This document shows, one piece after another, positions 28,210 to 37,023 of a DNA stretch of 64,000 nt. The first letter of the stretch is position 1; every line of letters begins with the position of its first letter. Made by a program: the position numbers and the translations under genes. The notes under the pieces are model-generated. The model worked only from the letters and a program-made list of their open reading frames with translations, did not search any database and was not told the DNA's origin. Origin of the DNA: Aggregatilineales bacterium (GTDB lineage Bacteria > Chloroflexota > Anaerolineae > Aggregatilineales > Phototrophicaceae); contig JAUQWZ010000028.1 of NCBI GenBank assembly GCA_030834905.1, forward strand, positions 186,001-250,000, given 5' to 3'.

Positions 28210-28434
28210 ATGAGCGTTGAGCAGAAGTCTTTCCGCGTGCCGAATATCGGCTGCGATGGCTGCGTGCGCACGATTGTCAACGAGCTGGGTCAGGTTGATG
28301 GCGTTCGCAAGGTCGAAGGCGATGTATCCAGCAAGATTGTAAAGGTCGAATGGGCGGCTCCGGCAACCTGGGGCAAGATCGAAGAAACCCTTGAGGGAAT
28401 CGACTACGCGCCCGAAAAGTCGTTGATGCCCTGA
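28210..28434 (+). CDS. HMA-domain copper-chaperone-like protein
   Basis: 74 residues forming one heavy-metal-associated domain: FRVPNIGCDGCVRTIVNELG gives the CxxC metal site (GCDGC) though the usual Met before the first Cys is Ile-Gly. DGVRKVEGDVSSKIVKVEW is the second half. It may carry Cu(I) or another soft metal; no partner ATPase is nearby. AGGAG precedes the ATG. A strong terminator follows. Confidence 0.85.
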   Translation: MSVEQKSFRVPNIGCDGCVRTIVNELGQVDGVRKVEGDVSSKIVKVEWAAPATWGKIEETLEGIDYAPEKSLMP

Positions 28435-28458
28435 GCAGCCAGCACTACGCGAAACAGG

Positions 28459-28485
28459 ATGCCCCCGCCTATACGGGGGCATTTT
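28459..28485 (+). terminator. rho-independent terminator after HMA gene
   Basis: ATGCCCCCG-CCTATA-CGGGGGCAT stem of 9 bp followed by TTTT, 25 bases after the HMA stop. Confidence 0.85.
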
Positions 28486-28605
28486 GATTCAGGCAGTCTG
28501 ACGAAGGCGTCCGGTCTTTGACGCTTTGGGAACTCCGCTGTAGAATCCACCCCGGAATTTAAAGAATGACTGGATGATTGATAACCGTCGCACACAGGAG
28601 GCAGA

Positions 28606-28854
28606 ATGCACAGCGAAACCTTTCAACTCCCAAACGTGGCTGATCTCCAGGACTGGAAAATCGTAGAGAATGCGCTCCAGCAGTTAACGGGGATGCGGAG
28701 GGTTGAAGTCCACCGCCCGACTCGGCTCGTCACCGTTCAGTACAGCGACCCGACCACCCGGGAGGACATCCTGCGGACGCTCGGCAAGATCGGTTTTGTG
28801 CCTGATATGCCAGGAATCCGAAACGCGGACGAATTCGAAGAACCTGAGGAATGA
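28606..28854 (+). CDS. HMA-fold protein lacking the metal Cys pair
   Basis: 82 residues; pattern FQLPNVADLQDWKIVENALQ, GMRRVEVHRPTRLVTVQY and EDILRTLGKIGFVPD follows the beta-alpha-beta-beta-alpha order of an HMA domain, but the CxxC site is replaced by ADLQDW, with no Cys at all. CAGGAGG precedes the ATG. It lies 171 bases after the Cys-bearing HMA gene, past a terminator, so it is separately transcribed. It could be a non-metal-binding paralogue or partner; function unknown. Confidence 0.7.
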   Translation: MHSETFQLPNVADLQDWKIVENALQQLTGMRRVEVHRPTRLVTVQYSDPTTREDILRTLGKIGFVPDMPGIRNADEFEEPEE

Positions 28855-28860
28855 TGTGGG

Positions 28861-28893
28861 CTGGCAGGGTGTACACCCGGTACGCCCTGCCAG
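28861..28893. terminator. bidirectional hairpin between convergent genes
   Basis: CTGGCAGGG and CCCTGCCAG arms (9 bp) enclose a further GTGTACAC/GGTAC-type stem, in the 43-base gap between the second HMA-fold gene and the lactonase gene. No long T tract is seen. Confidence 0.5.
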
Positions 28894-28897
28894 TACT

Positions 28898-29992
28898 CTA
28901 GTTGTCCAGCGCCAGCGTCTTGACGCAGGAAGGCTCCGGCACTTCGGCGCTGTGTCCGGTTGGGGTGAGCCTGCCGGTCGTTTCGTCAACCCAGAAGCTG
29001 ACGACGCTGCTGCTGCGCTGGTTGGCGACGATCAGCAGCTTGCCGCTGGGATCGATAGCGAAGCTGCGGGGCCAATCGCCCAGTACCGGCTGATGCCCGA
29101 CCGTAGTCACTTCCCCCGTTTGCCCGTCAATCGCAAAAATAGCGATACTGTTATGTCCCCGGTTCGAGCCGTACACAAACCTGCCTGACGGCGCGACATG
29201 CACATCTGCCGCGTAGCTTTCACCCCGGAAGTCGTCCGGCAGCGTCGATACCGTCTGGCGCTGAGTCAGGATGCCGCGCTGGCGATCATGATCGAACACC
29301 ACCAGCGTGTTGGCTAACTCAGTAATCAGATACACCTGTCGCTCGGAAAAATCGAGGTGGCGCGGTCCCGCGCCCGGCGCGATTGCCACCGAAGGCGGCT
29401 CGTGCGGCGACAGCCTGCCCGCCGTCAAATCAAGGTCATAGATCAGAATTTTGTCGGTGCCGAGGTCGTTGGCATAAGCGAAACGGCTATCTGGATCGAC
29501 TTCGATCATGTGCGGGTGCGACTCCACCTGCCGGTCAGGGTTGATGCTGCCACCTTCGTACTCCAGCCAGGTGGTCGCCTCTCCCAGCCGCCCATCTTCG
29601 CTGACCGGGAATGCCCAGACGCTGCCGCTGCGATTCTGCCCGCTGTAGTTCACCCCCAGCACCAGCCGCCCGCTGCCGTCTGTCGTCACGTAACACGGTG
29701 AGTTGCCGCCGGTGAGCCGGGCGTTCAAAAATGTAGTGCGCCCGGTACGCCCGTCGAGGGTGAAAGCGCCGACTCGCCCCTGCGTCGATTCGACATCGCC
29801 GCCGCTGGCGCCGGTCAGGTAGAAGAAGCGCTTTTGACGGTCAAATGCCAGGTACTGACCGGGCGCAATCGCCGTGATGGTATCCACCTGCCGGAACGCG
29901 CCGGAAGTCAGATCGGTTTCCAAGACGTAAGCGCCGGTGTCGTGCCCGGTTTTGGAACTGGCAACGTATGTCAGAAGGGTGCTGCTGGTCAT
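28898..29992 (-). CDS. lactonase family seven-bladed beta-propeller
   Basis: 364 residues from ATG 29992 (MTSSTLLTYVASSKTGHD) with AGGTGA upstream; GTG 30004 is less well placed. Family marks: GPRHLDFS, YAADVHVAPSGRFVYGSNRGHNSIA as landmarks DVHVAPSGRFVYGSNRG, and the ending WPRSFAIDPSGKLLIVANQR. These match the 6-phosphogluconolactonase (YbhE/Lactonase) family, cytosolic enzymes of the pentose phosphate pathway or muconate cycloisomerase-like proteins. The true substrate is not determined. Confidence 0.87.
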   Translation of the reverse strand: MTSSTLLTYVASSKTGHDTGAYVLETDLTSGAFRQVDTITAIAPGQYLAFDRQKRFFYLTGASGGDVESTQGRVGAFTLDGRTGRTTFLNARLTGGNSPCYVTTDGSGRLVLGVNYSGQNRSGSVWAFPVSEDGRLGEATTWLEYEGGSINPDRQVESHPHMIEVDPDSRFAYANDLGTDKILIYDLDLTAGRLSPHEPPSVAIAPGAGPRHLDFSERQVYLITELANTLVVFDHDRQRGILTQRQTVSTLPDDFRGESYAADVHVAPSGRFVYGSNRGHNSIAIFAIDGQTGEVTTVGHQPVLGDWPRSFAIDPSGKLLIVANQRSSSVVSFWVDETTGRLTPTGHSAEVPEPSCVKTLALDN

Positions 29993-30028
29993 GGTTTGTT
30001 TCACCTAATCTGCCGGATAGCAAGAAAC

Positions 30029-31000
30029 TCAGCCTGCGCTGTTCATCTCAATCGGCTTCAATCCCGCTTCGATCTGATCGCGGTACGGCTCCAGGAACGG
30101 CGGCAGCGCCAGCGACTCGCCGAGGCTTTCCAGCGGTTCATCAGAAGCGAAGCCGGGTCCGTCGGTCGCCACTTCAAACAGGATGCCGTTGGAGATGCGG
30201 AAGTAGATCGACTGGAAATAGAAGCGGTCGATCAGCGGCGAAACGCCCAGTCCCGCGTTCATCAGCCGCTGCCGCCACCGCGCCTGCTCGTCGCCATCGG
30301 TCACGCGGAAGGCGACGTGATGCACGCCGCCAGCGCCCAGCATCGCCAGCCGTTCGCCCGGCTGCTCGATCACATGGACTTCATTGCCCGGTCCGCCGCC
30401 GTCCATCGTGTAGATAACGACGGTTTCGCCCGCGTCGTTGGTCAGGCGCGTCTTTTCGTCAAAGCCCAACACTTCGCTGAGGATTGGAACCAGCGAGGAC
30501 AGCCGGGGCGTGGACAGTACCACGCCGTAGAAGCCGCGAATCGCCTGTTCGCCGGAAATATCGACGCCGTCCCCATCCCACACTTCGCCGTGAAAAGGCG
30601 CGCCCTGATCATCGACCAGCATCAGCCGCTGCCCTTCCGCGTCCTCAAAGCGCAGGATGTCCCGTCCGTCGAAGCGGCTGATTGGCTGGTGTGTCACGCC
30701 CAGCGCGGCAAACCGCGCCGCCCAGTATTCGAGCGCCGCCCGACCGTTGACGCGAAACATGGTGGTGACGACGCTGTCCGTTCCGCGGCGGTCAGAACCG
30801 GTCTGGGGCCAGTCGAAGAAGGTCATGTCGGTGCCGGGGCTGCCGAGCTTATCAGCATAAAACATATGATAAGCGGAAACATCGTCCTGATTAACCGTTT
30901 TCTTGACCAGACGCAGCCCCAGCGTCCGCGTGTAAAAGACGGCGTTGTCGCTGACATGCCCGGTCACGGCGGTGACGTGATGAACTCCATGAAACTGCAT
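30029..31000 (-). CDS. VOC-family ring-cleaving dioxygenase-like protein
   Basis: 323 residues made of two paired VOC/glyoxalase modules: GVHHVTAVTGHVSDNAVFY (4-22) and GAGGVHHVAFRVTDGDEQ (about 223-240), with TLGLRLVKKTVNQDD as a MhqO/LinE-type mark and FYFQSIYFR plus DGPGFA near the end. Metal ligands are probably His7, His229 and a Glu in ILFEVATDGPGF. The family includes hydroquinone-specific dioxygenases; others are of unknown use. AGAGAGG precedes the ATG. Same strand as the lactonase gene, 36 bases away. Confidence 0.82.
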   Translation of the reverse strand: MQFHGVHHVTAVTGHVSDNAVFYTRTLGLRLVKKTVNQDDVSAYHMFYADKLGSPGTDMTFFDWPQTGSDRRGTDSVVTTMFRVNGRAALEYWAARFAALGVTHQPISRFDGRDILRFEDAEGQRLMLVDDQGAPFHGEVWDGDGVDISGEQAIRGFYGVVLSTPRLSSLVPILSEVLGFDEKTRLTNDAGETVVIYTMDGGGPGNEVHVIEQPGERLAMLGAGGVHHVAFRVTDGDEQARWRQRLMNAGLGVSPLIDRFYFQSIYFRISNGILFEVATDGPGFASDEPLESLGESLALPPFLEPYRDQIEAGLKPIEMNSAG

Positions 31001-31102
31001 CCTGTCAACCTCTCTACTCGCCTGATTTTTTTCGGCTGGATACCTGACGATACCTATTATGAGGCGCTTTGATTAACCGCGCATCAGAGAATCTACTCGC
31101 CC

Positions 31103-32152
31103 CTAGCCCAGCGCGTCCAGCACGTCGGTCAGCGAGGCTTCCGCCAGCGCGACTGTCTCGTCCGCCGCGCCGTAGTACAGCCGCAGCCTGTCGCCCTGCA
31201 CGACAGTGCCGCAGGTAAAGACCACGTTGCCGAAGAAGCCTTCGGTTTCGTAGGCTGCCTGCGGCTCGAAGATCGGTTCGCTGGCGCGGGCGATGATTTC
31301 AGCCGGGTCGTCGTGTGGCGACAGAAATGCCCCCAAGCAGTAACGGTCGCGGCGGTCTGCCGCATGGTAGATCGTCAGCCAGCCGCGCTCGGTCCAGATC
31401 GGCGGCGCGCCGCCGCCCACGCGCCCCGATTCCCAGGCGTTCGGCTGGGCGGTCAGGACGACGCGGTGCTGCCCCCAGTGCAGCAGATCGGGCGACTGTG
31501 CCAGCCACATGTTGTAGCCCCCAAACATGCCCGGCATCGGACGATGATAGCAGGCATACTGCCCATTCACCCGCCCCGGAAAGATGGTCACGTCGCGGTT
31601 GGCGGGCGGGAAGATGATGCCGTGTCGTTCCACGCTGGCGAAATCCTGCGTCGAGGCGAGTCCGGTGGCGATGCCGCGCGGGCTGACCGCCGTGAAGTTG
31701 ATGTAGTAGCGGTTCTCAATCTGGACGACGCGCGCATCTTCGATGCCAAAGCTCTCGTCGGGCGTGGTCGGGCGCAGCCACGGCTGCCGGTCGATCTGAA
31801 ATTGCACCCCGTCGGAACTGCGCGCCAGCCGGATATGGCTGATGCTGGTCAGGAACAGATTACCCGTCGGTCGGTGAATGACAAAACGTGAATCGGCGCT
31901 GTCATAGTCGGGATCGTTGCGACGGATGCGGCGCACGCTCAACCCGCCGCGGCTGTCCATAGACGGCAGCAGCACGACCTCCGCCGGAGCATCGGCGGCG
32001 ACCGGGCGCTCGGCGACGCGAACGAGCAGGATCGTCTCATCGCCGAACAGAATCGCCCCGGCGTTAAACGCGCCGATAACCTCAAAGGCGGCGTCGGACG
32101 GCTGTACAGCCTCAGGACGGATCAAAGGATTTGACGGATGGCGCTGGAACAT
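31103..32152 (-). CDS. GH130 family glycosidase/phosphorylase
   Basis: 349 residues from ATG 32152 (MFQRHPSNPLIRPEAV). The five-bladed beta-propeller marks are NPLIRP, FNAGAI, ESFGIEDARVVQ (GxEDpR with the catalytic-type Asp), YACYHRPMPG, ESGRVGGGAPPIWTERGWL and ETEGFFGNVVFTCGTV. GH130 enzymes phosphorolyse or hydrolyse beta-mannosides; subtype cannot be read with certainty. The divergent LacI gene and the cluster to the right imply shared regulation. GAGG upstream supports the start. Confidence 0.87.
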   Translation of the reverse strand: MFQRHPSNPLIRPEAVQPSDAAFEVIGAFNAGAILFGDETILLVRVAERPVAADAPAEVVLLPSMDSRGGLSVRRIRRNDPDYDSADSRFVIHRPTGNLFLTSISHIRLARSSDGVQFQIDRQPWLRPTTPDESFGIEDARVVQIENRYYINFTAVSPRGIATGLASTQDFASVERHGIIFPPANRDVTIFPGRVNGQYACYHRPMPGMFGGYNMWLAQSPDLLHWGQHRVVLTAQPNAWESGRVGGGAPPIWTERGWLTIYHAADRRDRYCLGAFLSPHDDPAEIIARASEPIFEPQAAYETEGFFGNVVFTCGTVVQGDRLRLYYGAADETVALAEASLTDVLDALG

Positions 32153-32284
32153 CGTGACAACCTCATGAACTGATGAACGGCACACGAACGAAAGCACGCG
32201 GCTCAGGCAAAACCGGGCGGATGAGCCTCAGGCTGGCACGACGCAATCGAACCCGGCGATTGTAGACGCGAACCCGCCGGTTTC

Positions 32285-32337
32285 AACAGGTCAATTTTGC
32301 CAACCTGTTTCGGCGTTTTGGACACAATGCCCAAAAC
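32285..32337. promoter_or_regulatory. paired inverted repeats upstream of GH130 and lacI-type gene
   Basis: Two inverted repeats lie in the divergent gap: AACAGGT (32285-32291) with ACCTGTT (32303-32309), and GTTTTGG (32315-32321) with CCAAAAC (32331-32337). They are not LacI-type half-sites; they may be binding sites or hairpins in the 5' leader of the GH130 gene. Confidence 0.4.
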
Positions 32338-32370
32338 TACTTGACGCGATTTGACCTTTAGGTTAAGTTT

Positions 32371-32388
32371 AACGCAAACGCTTACGTT
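32371..32388. promoter_or_regulatory. LacI-family operator-like palindrome
   Basis: AACGCAAACGCTTACGTT matches its own complement at 14 of 18 positions and has the central CG pair typical of LacI/GalR operators. It lies just upstream of a TACAAT box (32394-32399) and 27 bases before the regulator ATG, so it probably mediates autoregulation and perhaps control of the divergent GH130 gene. Confidence 0.65.
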
Positions 32389-32414
32389 ACACATACAATA
32401 AAGACAGATTACTC

Positions 32415-33437
32415 ATGCCCTCCGTTATTGAACAGATTGCCACCGACCTCAACGTTTCCAGCGCAACGGTCTCGCGGGCGCTCAATGATCGTCCGGGCGT
32501 AAGCGCGGCGCTGCGCGAGCGCGTGCTGGAACGGGCGCGCGAGCTGGACTACACCCCCAACATGATGGCGCGCGGGCTGGTCACCTCACAGACCTTCACG
32601 CTGGGCTTCTTTGTGCGCGAAAAACCCGAACTCTCGGCGCAGACCGATCCGTTTTATGGCAAGGTCCTTCAGGGCGTGGAGCAGGTTTCGGCGGCGAGCG
32701 AATACCACGTCGCTATTGGGATGCTCACCAGCGACATCCTCAACGCGCCCAACGCCTTCCGCTTCGTGCGCGAGCGCCGGATTGACGGCATGATGCTGGC
32801 AGGTCCCGATATTCCAACCGATTTCATTCTGGCGATGAAAGCGACCGGCATCCCACTGGTGCTGGTCGATAACAAGCTGACCCACTCGACCATCGACTGC
32901 GTCAATACCGACGACGACGCCGGTGGCTATGCCGCCGCCCGCCACCTCATTGACGGCGGTCACCAGCATATCGGCGTGATCTCCGGTCCAAAGCACTGGC
33001 ACAGCAGCATCCGCCGCGTGCGTGGGATGCAGCAGGCGCTGGTCGAAGCCGAGCTGCCGCAGCATATCGTCCATGTGGAGCGCACCACCATCGAATCGGG
33101 CGAGAAGGCGGCGGAGCAGATGCTGGCGGCTCATCCTGAAGTGACGGCGATCTGCGCCGTCAACGACGCGATGGCGTTTGGCGCGATCCGCGTCGCCCGG
33201 CGGCTTGGGCGGTCGGTGCCCGGTAATCTGTCGGTCGTTGGCTTCGACAATATCGACTGGTCGCAGCTTAACGACCCACCCCTGACCACAGTGCATGTTC
33301 CCAAGCAGCAGCTTGGGCAGGAAGCTGCCCGGCGCTTACTTGGCTTACTTGGTGACCGCGACGCACGCCCGGTTGAAATTGTCGTTTCAACTCAGCTTGT
33401 AGTGCGGCAGTCAACGCAGTCGCTCAACGGCAAGTGA
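32415..33437 (+). CDS. LacI/GalR family transcriptional regulator
   Basis: 340 residues. N-terminal helix-turn-helix IEQIATDLNVSSATVSRALN (5-24) with the hinge helix region YTPNMMARGLVTSQT, then a periplasmic-binding-protein-like sensor domain (FFVREKPELSA ... VVGFDNIDWSQLNDPPLTTV). It should respond to a sugar taken up by the ABC system that follows. Located between the divergent GH130 gene and the binding-protein gene, 80 bases before the latter; it may be co-transcribed with the transporter. Confidence 0.93.
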   Translation: MPSVIEQIATDLNVSSATVSRALNDRPGVSAALRERVLERARELDYTPNMMARGLVTSQTFTLGFFVREKPELSAQTDPFYGKVLQGVEQVSAASEYHVAIGMLTSDILNAPNAFRFVRERRIDGMMLAGPDIPTDFILAMKATGIPLVLVDNKLTHSTIDCVNTDDDAGGYAAARHLIDGGHQHIGVISGPKHWHSSIRRVRGMQQALVEAELPQHIVHVERTTIESGEKAAEQMLAAHPEVTAICAVNDAMAFGAIRVARRLGRSVPGNLSVVGFDNIDWSQLNDPPLTTVHVPKQQLGQEAARRLLGLLGDRDARPVEIVVSTQLVVRQSTQSLNGK

Positions 33438-33517
33438 AAGGAGTCCAATGCAGAAACGCCTCACATCCGACTTATTGAGAGCCATCCATAAAGTGATGCT
33501 GTATGAAGGAGAGTGAC

Positions 33518-34780
33518 ATGAAGATTCGTTTAATGGCATCCATGCTGGTGCTGCTGCTCGTCACGGGCGCGGTCGCTGCCCAGGACGTGCCGACTATTAC
33601 CATTTCGACCTGGGCGGGCGTGGACGAAGCCGCCGAATTCCAGACAATTCTGGACGATATTAACGCCAACACGACCGAGTTTCAGGTCGTCCACCAGCCG
33701 ATCCCTGCCGACTACTATACCGTCGTCCAGACGCAGCTTGCCGCGCCGGGTTCGGGCGCGGATATGTACTGGATGGATCAGAACAACATGGCGCTGGCGG
33801 CAGATGGCGTGTTCATGGATCTGAGCCAGTGCCTTGCCGACAGCGAGCCGCAGACCGCCGGCGACCTGAGTGACTATTATCCCGGCATCCTCGCCGTCAA
33901 CGAGCATGATGGCGGCGTTTACGGCTTGCCGTGGATCGCCCAGCCGGTGGTGCTGTACTTCAATCGCGGTCTGTTCGATGCGGCGGATATGGACTATCCG
34001 ACCAACGAATGGACGTGGGATGATTTCATGACAGCCGCCACGGCGCTGACGCTGGACAATGATGGTGACGGCAACACCGATCAATGGGGTTTCACCAACA
34101 ACAGTTGGCCCCCGCCCTATATTTTCATCTGGCAGGCGGGCGGCGAGCTAATTAATGCGGACTTCACCGAAGTGCCGCTTGATTCGCCAGAAGCCGTAGC
34201 GGGTATGGAATTCTACCTGAACACTGCTTACAACCCGGAGATGTCGCCGAGCCGTGAGATCATCGCCGAGCAGGGCTTTGGCGAGATGTTCAAGGCGGGA
34301 CGCATCGCCATGTTCATGGGCGGCGCTGCCGACGACCTGGATCGTGTTGAAGGGCTGGACGTGGGCGTCGTGCCTGTGCCCGCAAACCCCGACACCGGAT
34401 CGCGCACAACCTTCGCCTGGAACGCCAGCACTGTGGTCAACGCTTCCTCGCCGCTGGCGCAGGAAAACCCGGAACTGCTGTGCGACGCGCTGGTTGCCGT
34501 CACCGAGGGCATCCACCACTGGAAGGTGCTGTCGCCGCGCATTTCGCAGGGAACAGCCGAATTCCTGGCTGAATCCGAGCCGCGCAAGGCGGACAGCGCC
34601 GAAGCGATCATCGAAGCGGCGCAGGACATGCGCGCCCTGCCGATCTTCGGCGACTACGCCGAATTTGACGCCATCTTCTGGAGTGAATTCTGGGGTCCGC
34701 TAATCAACGATGAAACCGACCTCAGCGTGGCGGAACTCGCCGCCGAAATTCGCCCCGAACTGGAAGATACGCTGCCGTAA
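33518..34780 (+). CDS. ABC sugar transporter substrate-binding protein
   Basis: 420 residues from ATG 33518, with AAGGAGAG 7 bases upstream. Signal peptide MKIRLMASMLVLLLVTGAVA with an AxA-type cleavage site before QD; no lipobox Cys, unusual for an organism without evident outer membrane anchoring here. The mature protein shows family-1 extracellular binding marks: ITISTWAGVDEAAEFQ, MYWMDQNNMALAADGVFMDL, YGLPWIAQPVVLYFNRGLFD and TNEWTWDDF. Delivers an oligosaccharide to the two permeases downstream. A hairpin repeat separates it from them. Confidence 0.93.
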   Translation: MKIRLMASMLVLLLVTGAVAAQDVPTITISTWAGVDEAAEFQTILDDINANTTEFQVVHQPIPADYYTVVQTQLAAPGSGADMYWMDQNNMALAADGVFMDLSQCLADSEPQTAGDLSDYYPGILAVNEHDGGVYGLPWIAQPVVLYFNRGLFDAADMDYPTNEWTWDDFMTAATALTLDNDGDGNTDQWGFTNNSWPPPYIFIWQAGGELINADFTEVPLDSPEAVAGMEFYLNTAYNPEMSPSREIIAEQGFGEMFKAGRIAMFMGGAADDLDRVEGLDVGVVPVPANPDTGSRTTFAWNASTVVNASSPLAQENPELLCDALVAVTEGIHHWKVLSPRISQGTAEFLAESEPRKADSAEAIIEAAQDMRALPIFGDYAEFDAIFWSEFWGPLINDETDLSVAELAAEIRPELEDTLP

Positions 34781-34788
34781 CGCGAAAA

Positions 34789-34898
34789 ACCCTCGTCCCC
34801 TGCCCTCTCTCCCCCGTTTACGTGGGAGAGGGGGAGAAAAGCTGGCACATTCCCCTTCTCCCCACTTGTGTGGGAGAAGGGGTCAGGGGATGAGGGGT
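34789..34898. repeat. CCCTCTCCC nested hairpin (family B, copy 1)
   Basis: A 110-base block between the binding-protein and first permease genes. Edges ACCCTCGTCCCCTG and CAGGGGATGAGGGGT are inverted copies; inside are two hairpins, CCCTCTCTCCC / GGGAGAGGG and CCCCTTCTCCCCAC / GTGGGAGAAGGGG. It starts 8 bases after the binding-protein stop. Its place matches the REP hairpins between malE and malF in E. coli, which stabilise the upstream message. Confidence 0.8.
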
Positions 34899-34962
34899 GT
34901 TACTTAAAGACGGCGAGACTCACCCGGATTGAAGTTAGTTCGAGTCATCCTAGCGAGGTCTT

Positions 34963-36087
34963 ATGACCGATCCCGGCGCACTCAACACCTATCTACCAAC
35001 CCTCATCCGCTACCTGCTGGTGATGATCGGCATTGGCGTGATCATGGTCGTGGTCTACCGCGTACAGCGGGCGCTTGGCGTGAAGCAGGAAGCGGCGACC
35101 GGGCGCACGCTGGTCGTGCCCTGGATAATCGGCTTCGTGATCTTCACCGTATTTACGATTGGCGCTTCTTTTTACCTCAGTTTCACCGAATACAACTTAT
35201 TCAGCGCCCCCGAATGGGTGGGCTTGGAAAATTATCAGGATCTTTTCGACGTCAGCGCCGGCACGCTGGAATCGCGCGAGCAGCGCAGCACCGATGTGCT
35301 TGAACGCCGTCATCAGGAGATCGTCCGCGTCGAAGTTGGCGGCGGCGGCTTTGTCTTTGGCGCGCGCGAGCACGCCTTCTGGCGCTCGATGCGGCTGACG
35401 CTGCTGTATTCCTTTATCAGCGTACCGCTGGGGCTGTTTGGCGCGCTGGGGGTCGCGCTGCTGCTCAACCAGAAAGTTCGCTTCCTCAGCTTCTGGCGCG
35501 TGCTCTACTATATGCCCGCTATCCTGCCCGCCGTGGCGACGGCGCTGTTGTGGCGCTGGATGTTCTCGCAAAACGGCATCATCAATTCGCTGACTGCTCC
35601 TATCTGGCAGGGCTTTGGCTGGGAAGCGCCGCGCTGGTTTACTGACCCAGCGCTGGCGCTGCCCGCCTTTATCATCATCAGTCTGTGGGGCATATTTGGC
35701 GCGAACTCGGTCATTCTGCTGGCGGGCTTGAAGGGCATCCCGCAGGAACTATACGAAGCGGCGGCAATTGATGGCGCGGGCAGTTGGGCAAAGTTTCGCC
35801 ACGTCACCATTCCGATGCTCAGTCCGGCGCTGTTTTACAACCTGGTGACCGGCACGATTGGCGCGCTTCAGGTCTTTGAGATCGCCGCCTTCATTCAAAC
35901 TCCGGCGGCGGTAGGCACCTTCCTGAACTGGCTGATCTATCAGGAAGCGTTTAACCTGCGCAACATGGGCATGGCGTCGGCGATGGCGTGGATTATGCTG
36001 CTGATCATCCTGGCGCTGACGGCGCTGATCTTTCGGTCATCTTCCGCCTGGGTGTTCTACCAGGGCGCGCGAGAGGAGGCTGCCTAA
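34963..36087 (+). CDS. ABC sugar permease, MalF-like
   Basis: 374 residues. TM helices near 10-30, 48-70, 145-168, 180-200, 225-245, 260-285 and 345-365. The first two are followed by an extended periplasmic or cytoplasmic insert of about 55 residues (DVSAGTLESREQRSTDVL ... VGGGGFVFGAREH). The EAA loop EAAAIDGAGSWAKFRHVTIP contacts the ATPase. Pairs with the next gene (2-base gap). Confidence 0.93.
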   Translation: MTDPGALNTYLPTLIRYLLVMIGIGVIMVVVYRVQRALGVKQEAATGRTLVVPWIIGFVIFTVFTIGASFYLSFTEYNLFSAPEWVGLENYQDLFDVSAGTLESREQRSTDVLERRHQEIVRVEVGGGGFVFGAREHAFWRSMRLTLLYSFISVPLGLFGALGVALLLNQKVRFLSFWRVLYYMPAILPAVATALLWRWMFSQNGIINSLTAPIWQGFGWEAPRWFTDPALALPAFIIISLWGIFGANSVILLAGLKGIPQELYEAAAIDGAGSWAKFRHVTIPMLSPALFYNLVTGTIGALQVFEIAAFIQTPAAVGTFLNWLIYQEAFNLRNMGMASAMAWIMLLIILALTALIFRSSSAWVFYQGAREEAA

Positions 36088-36089
36088 CC

Positions 36090-37007
36090 ATGACCGTAGA
36101 TACAACTTTCGCGAACGACCGGCTGCTCAACGAACCCGCCCCGCCGCAGCGCGCGTTCAACATCCGGCAGATCATCATCTACGCGATGCTGATCATCTGC
36201 GGCATCATCGTGCTGGTTCCCTTCCTGTGGATGATATCCACCTCGCTCAAGACGCCGGATCAGTTGTTCACCGGCGAGGTCAACTTCATCCCTGACCCGG
36301 CAGTGCCGCAGAACTACATCACCGTCTGGGAGCGGCTCAATTCGATCAAGCCGGGCATGACGTTCCTGCGTATCATCGGCAACACCCTGTTTATCACGGT
36401 GCTGGCGATGTTTGGCGAAATCTTCAGCGCTTCTATCGTCGCCTATGGCTTCTCGCGCTTCCAGTGGAAGGGGCGCGATCTGCTGTTCGCGATTATGCTG
36501 GCGACCATCATGATCCCCGGCATCGTCACCCGCGTGCCCGGCTTCCTCATCTGGCGCGAGCTTGGGCTGCTGAATACTTATGATCCGCTGACCTGGCCCG
36601 CGCTGTTCGCCTGGGGTCCGCTGTACGTCTTTCTGATGCGGCAGTTCTTCCTGTCGATTCCGCGCGAGCTTGAAGAAGCGGCGACCATCGACGGCGCCAA
36701 CGTCATTCAAATTTACTGGTATATCATGCTGCCGCTGATTCGTCCGGTGATGCTGGCAATCGCTGTGCTGTCGTTCCAGGGCAACTGGAACAACTTCCAG
36801 GGACCCATCCTGTACCTGAGCACGCCGGAGTTCTTCCCGCTGGCGCTGGCGATGCGTTTCTTCGACCAGTCGCTCTCGCTGGAAGCGCCCCAGTGGCAGT
36901 ATATGATGGCGATGGCAACGATGATGGCAGCGCCGATCCTCGTCCTCTACTTCCTGGCACAAAAGCAGTTCCTGGAAGGCATCAGCATCGGCGCGGTGAA
37001 AGGATAG
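36090..37007 (+). CDS. ABC sugar permease, MalG-like
   Basis: 305 residues from ATG 36090; GAGAGGAGG lies upstream and the MalF stop is 2 bases before it, so the longer overlapping frame from 35988 is rejected. Six TM helices, SLKTPDQLF in the first external loop, and the EAA loop EEAATIDGANVIQIYWYIML. Ends QFLEGISIGAVKG, the standard tail. Neither an ABC ATPase nor a fragment of one is in the window. Confidence 0.95.
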   Translation: MTVDTTFANDRLLNEPAPPQRAFNIRQIIIYAMLIICGIIVLVPFLWMISTSLKTPDQLFTGEVNFIPDPAVPQNYITVWERLNSIKPGMTFLRIIGNTLFITVLAMFGEIFSASIVAYGFSRFQWKGRDLLFAIMLATIMIPGIVTRVPGFLIWRELGLLNTYDPLTWPALFAWGPLYVFLMRQFFLSIPRELEEAATIDGANVIQIYWYIMLPLIRPVMLAIAVLSFQGNWNNFQGPILYLSTPEFFPLALAMRFFDQSLSLEAPQWQYMMAMATMMAAPILVLYFLAQKQFLEGISIGAVKG

Positions 37008-37023
37008 CGGTATGCAAGCAAAG

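Noticed and set aside
35988..36089. Early start of the MalG-like permease
   Set aside because: Would overlap the MalF-like gene by 100 bases; ATG 36090 has a strong GAGAGGAGG site.
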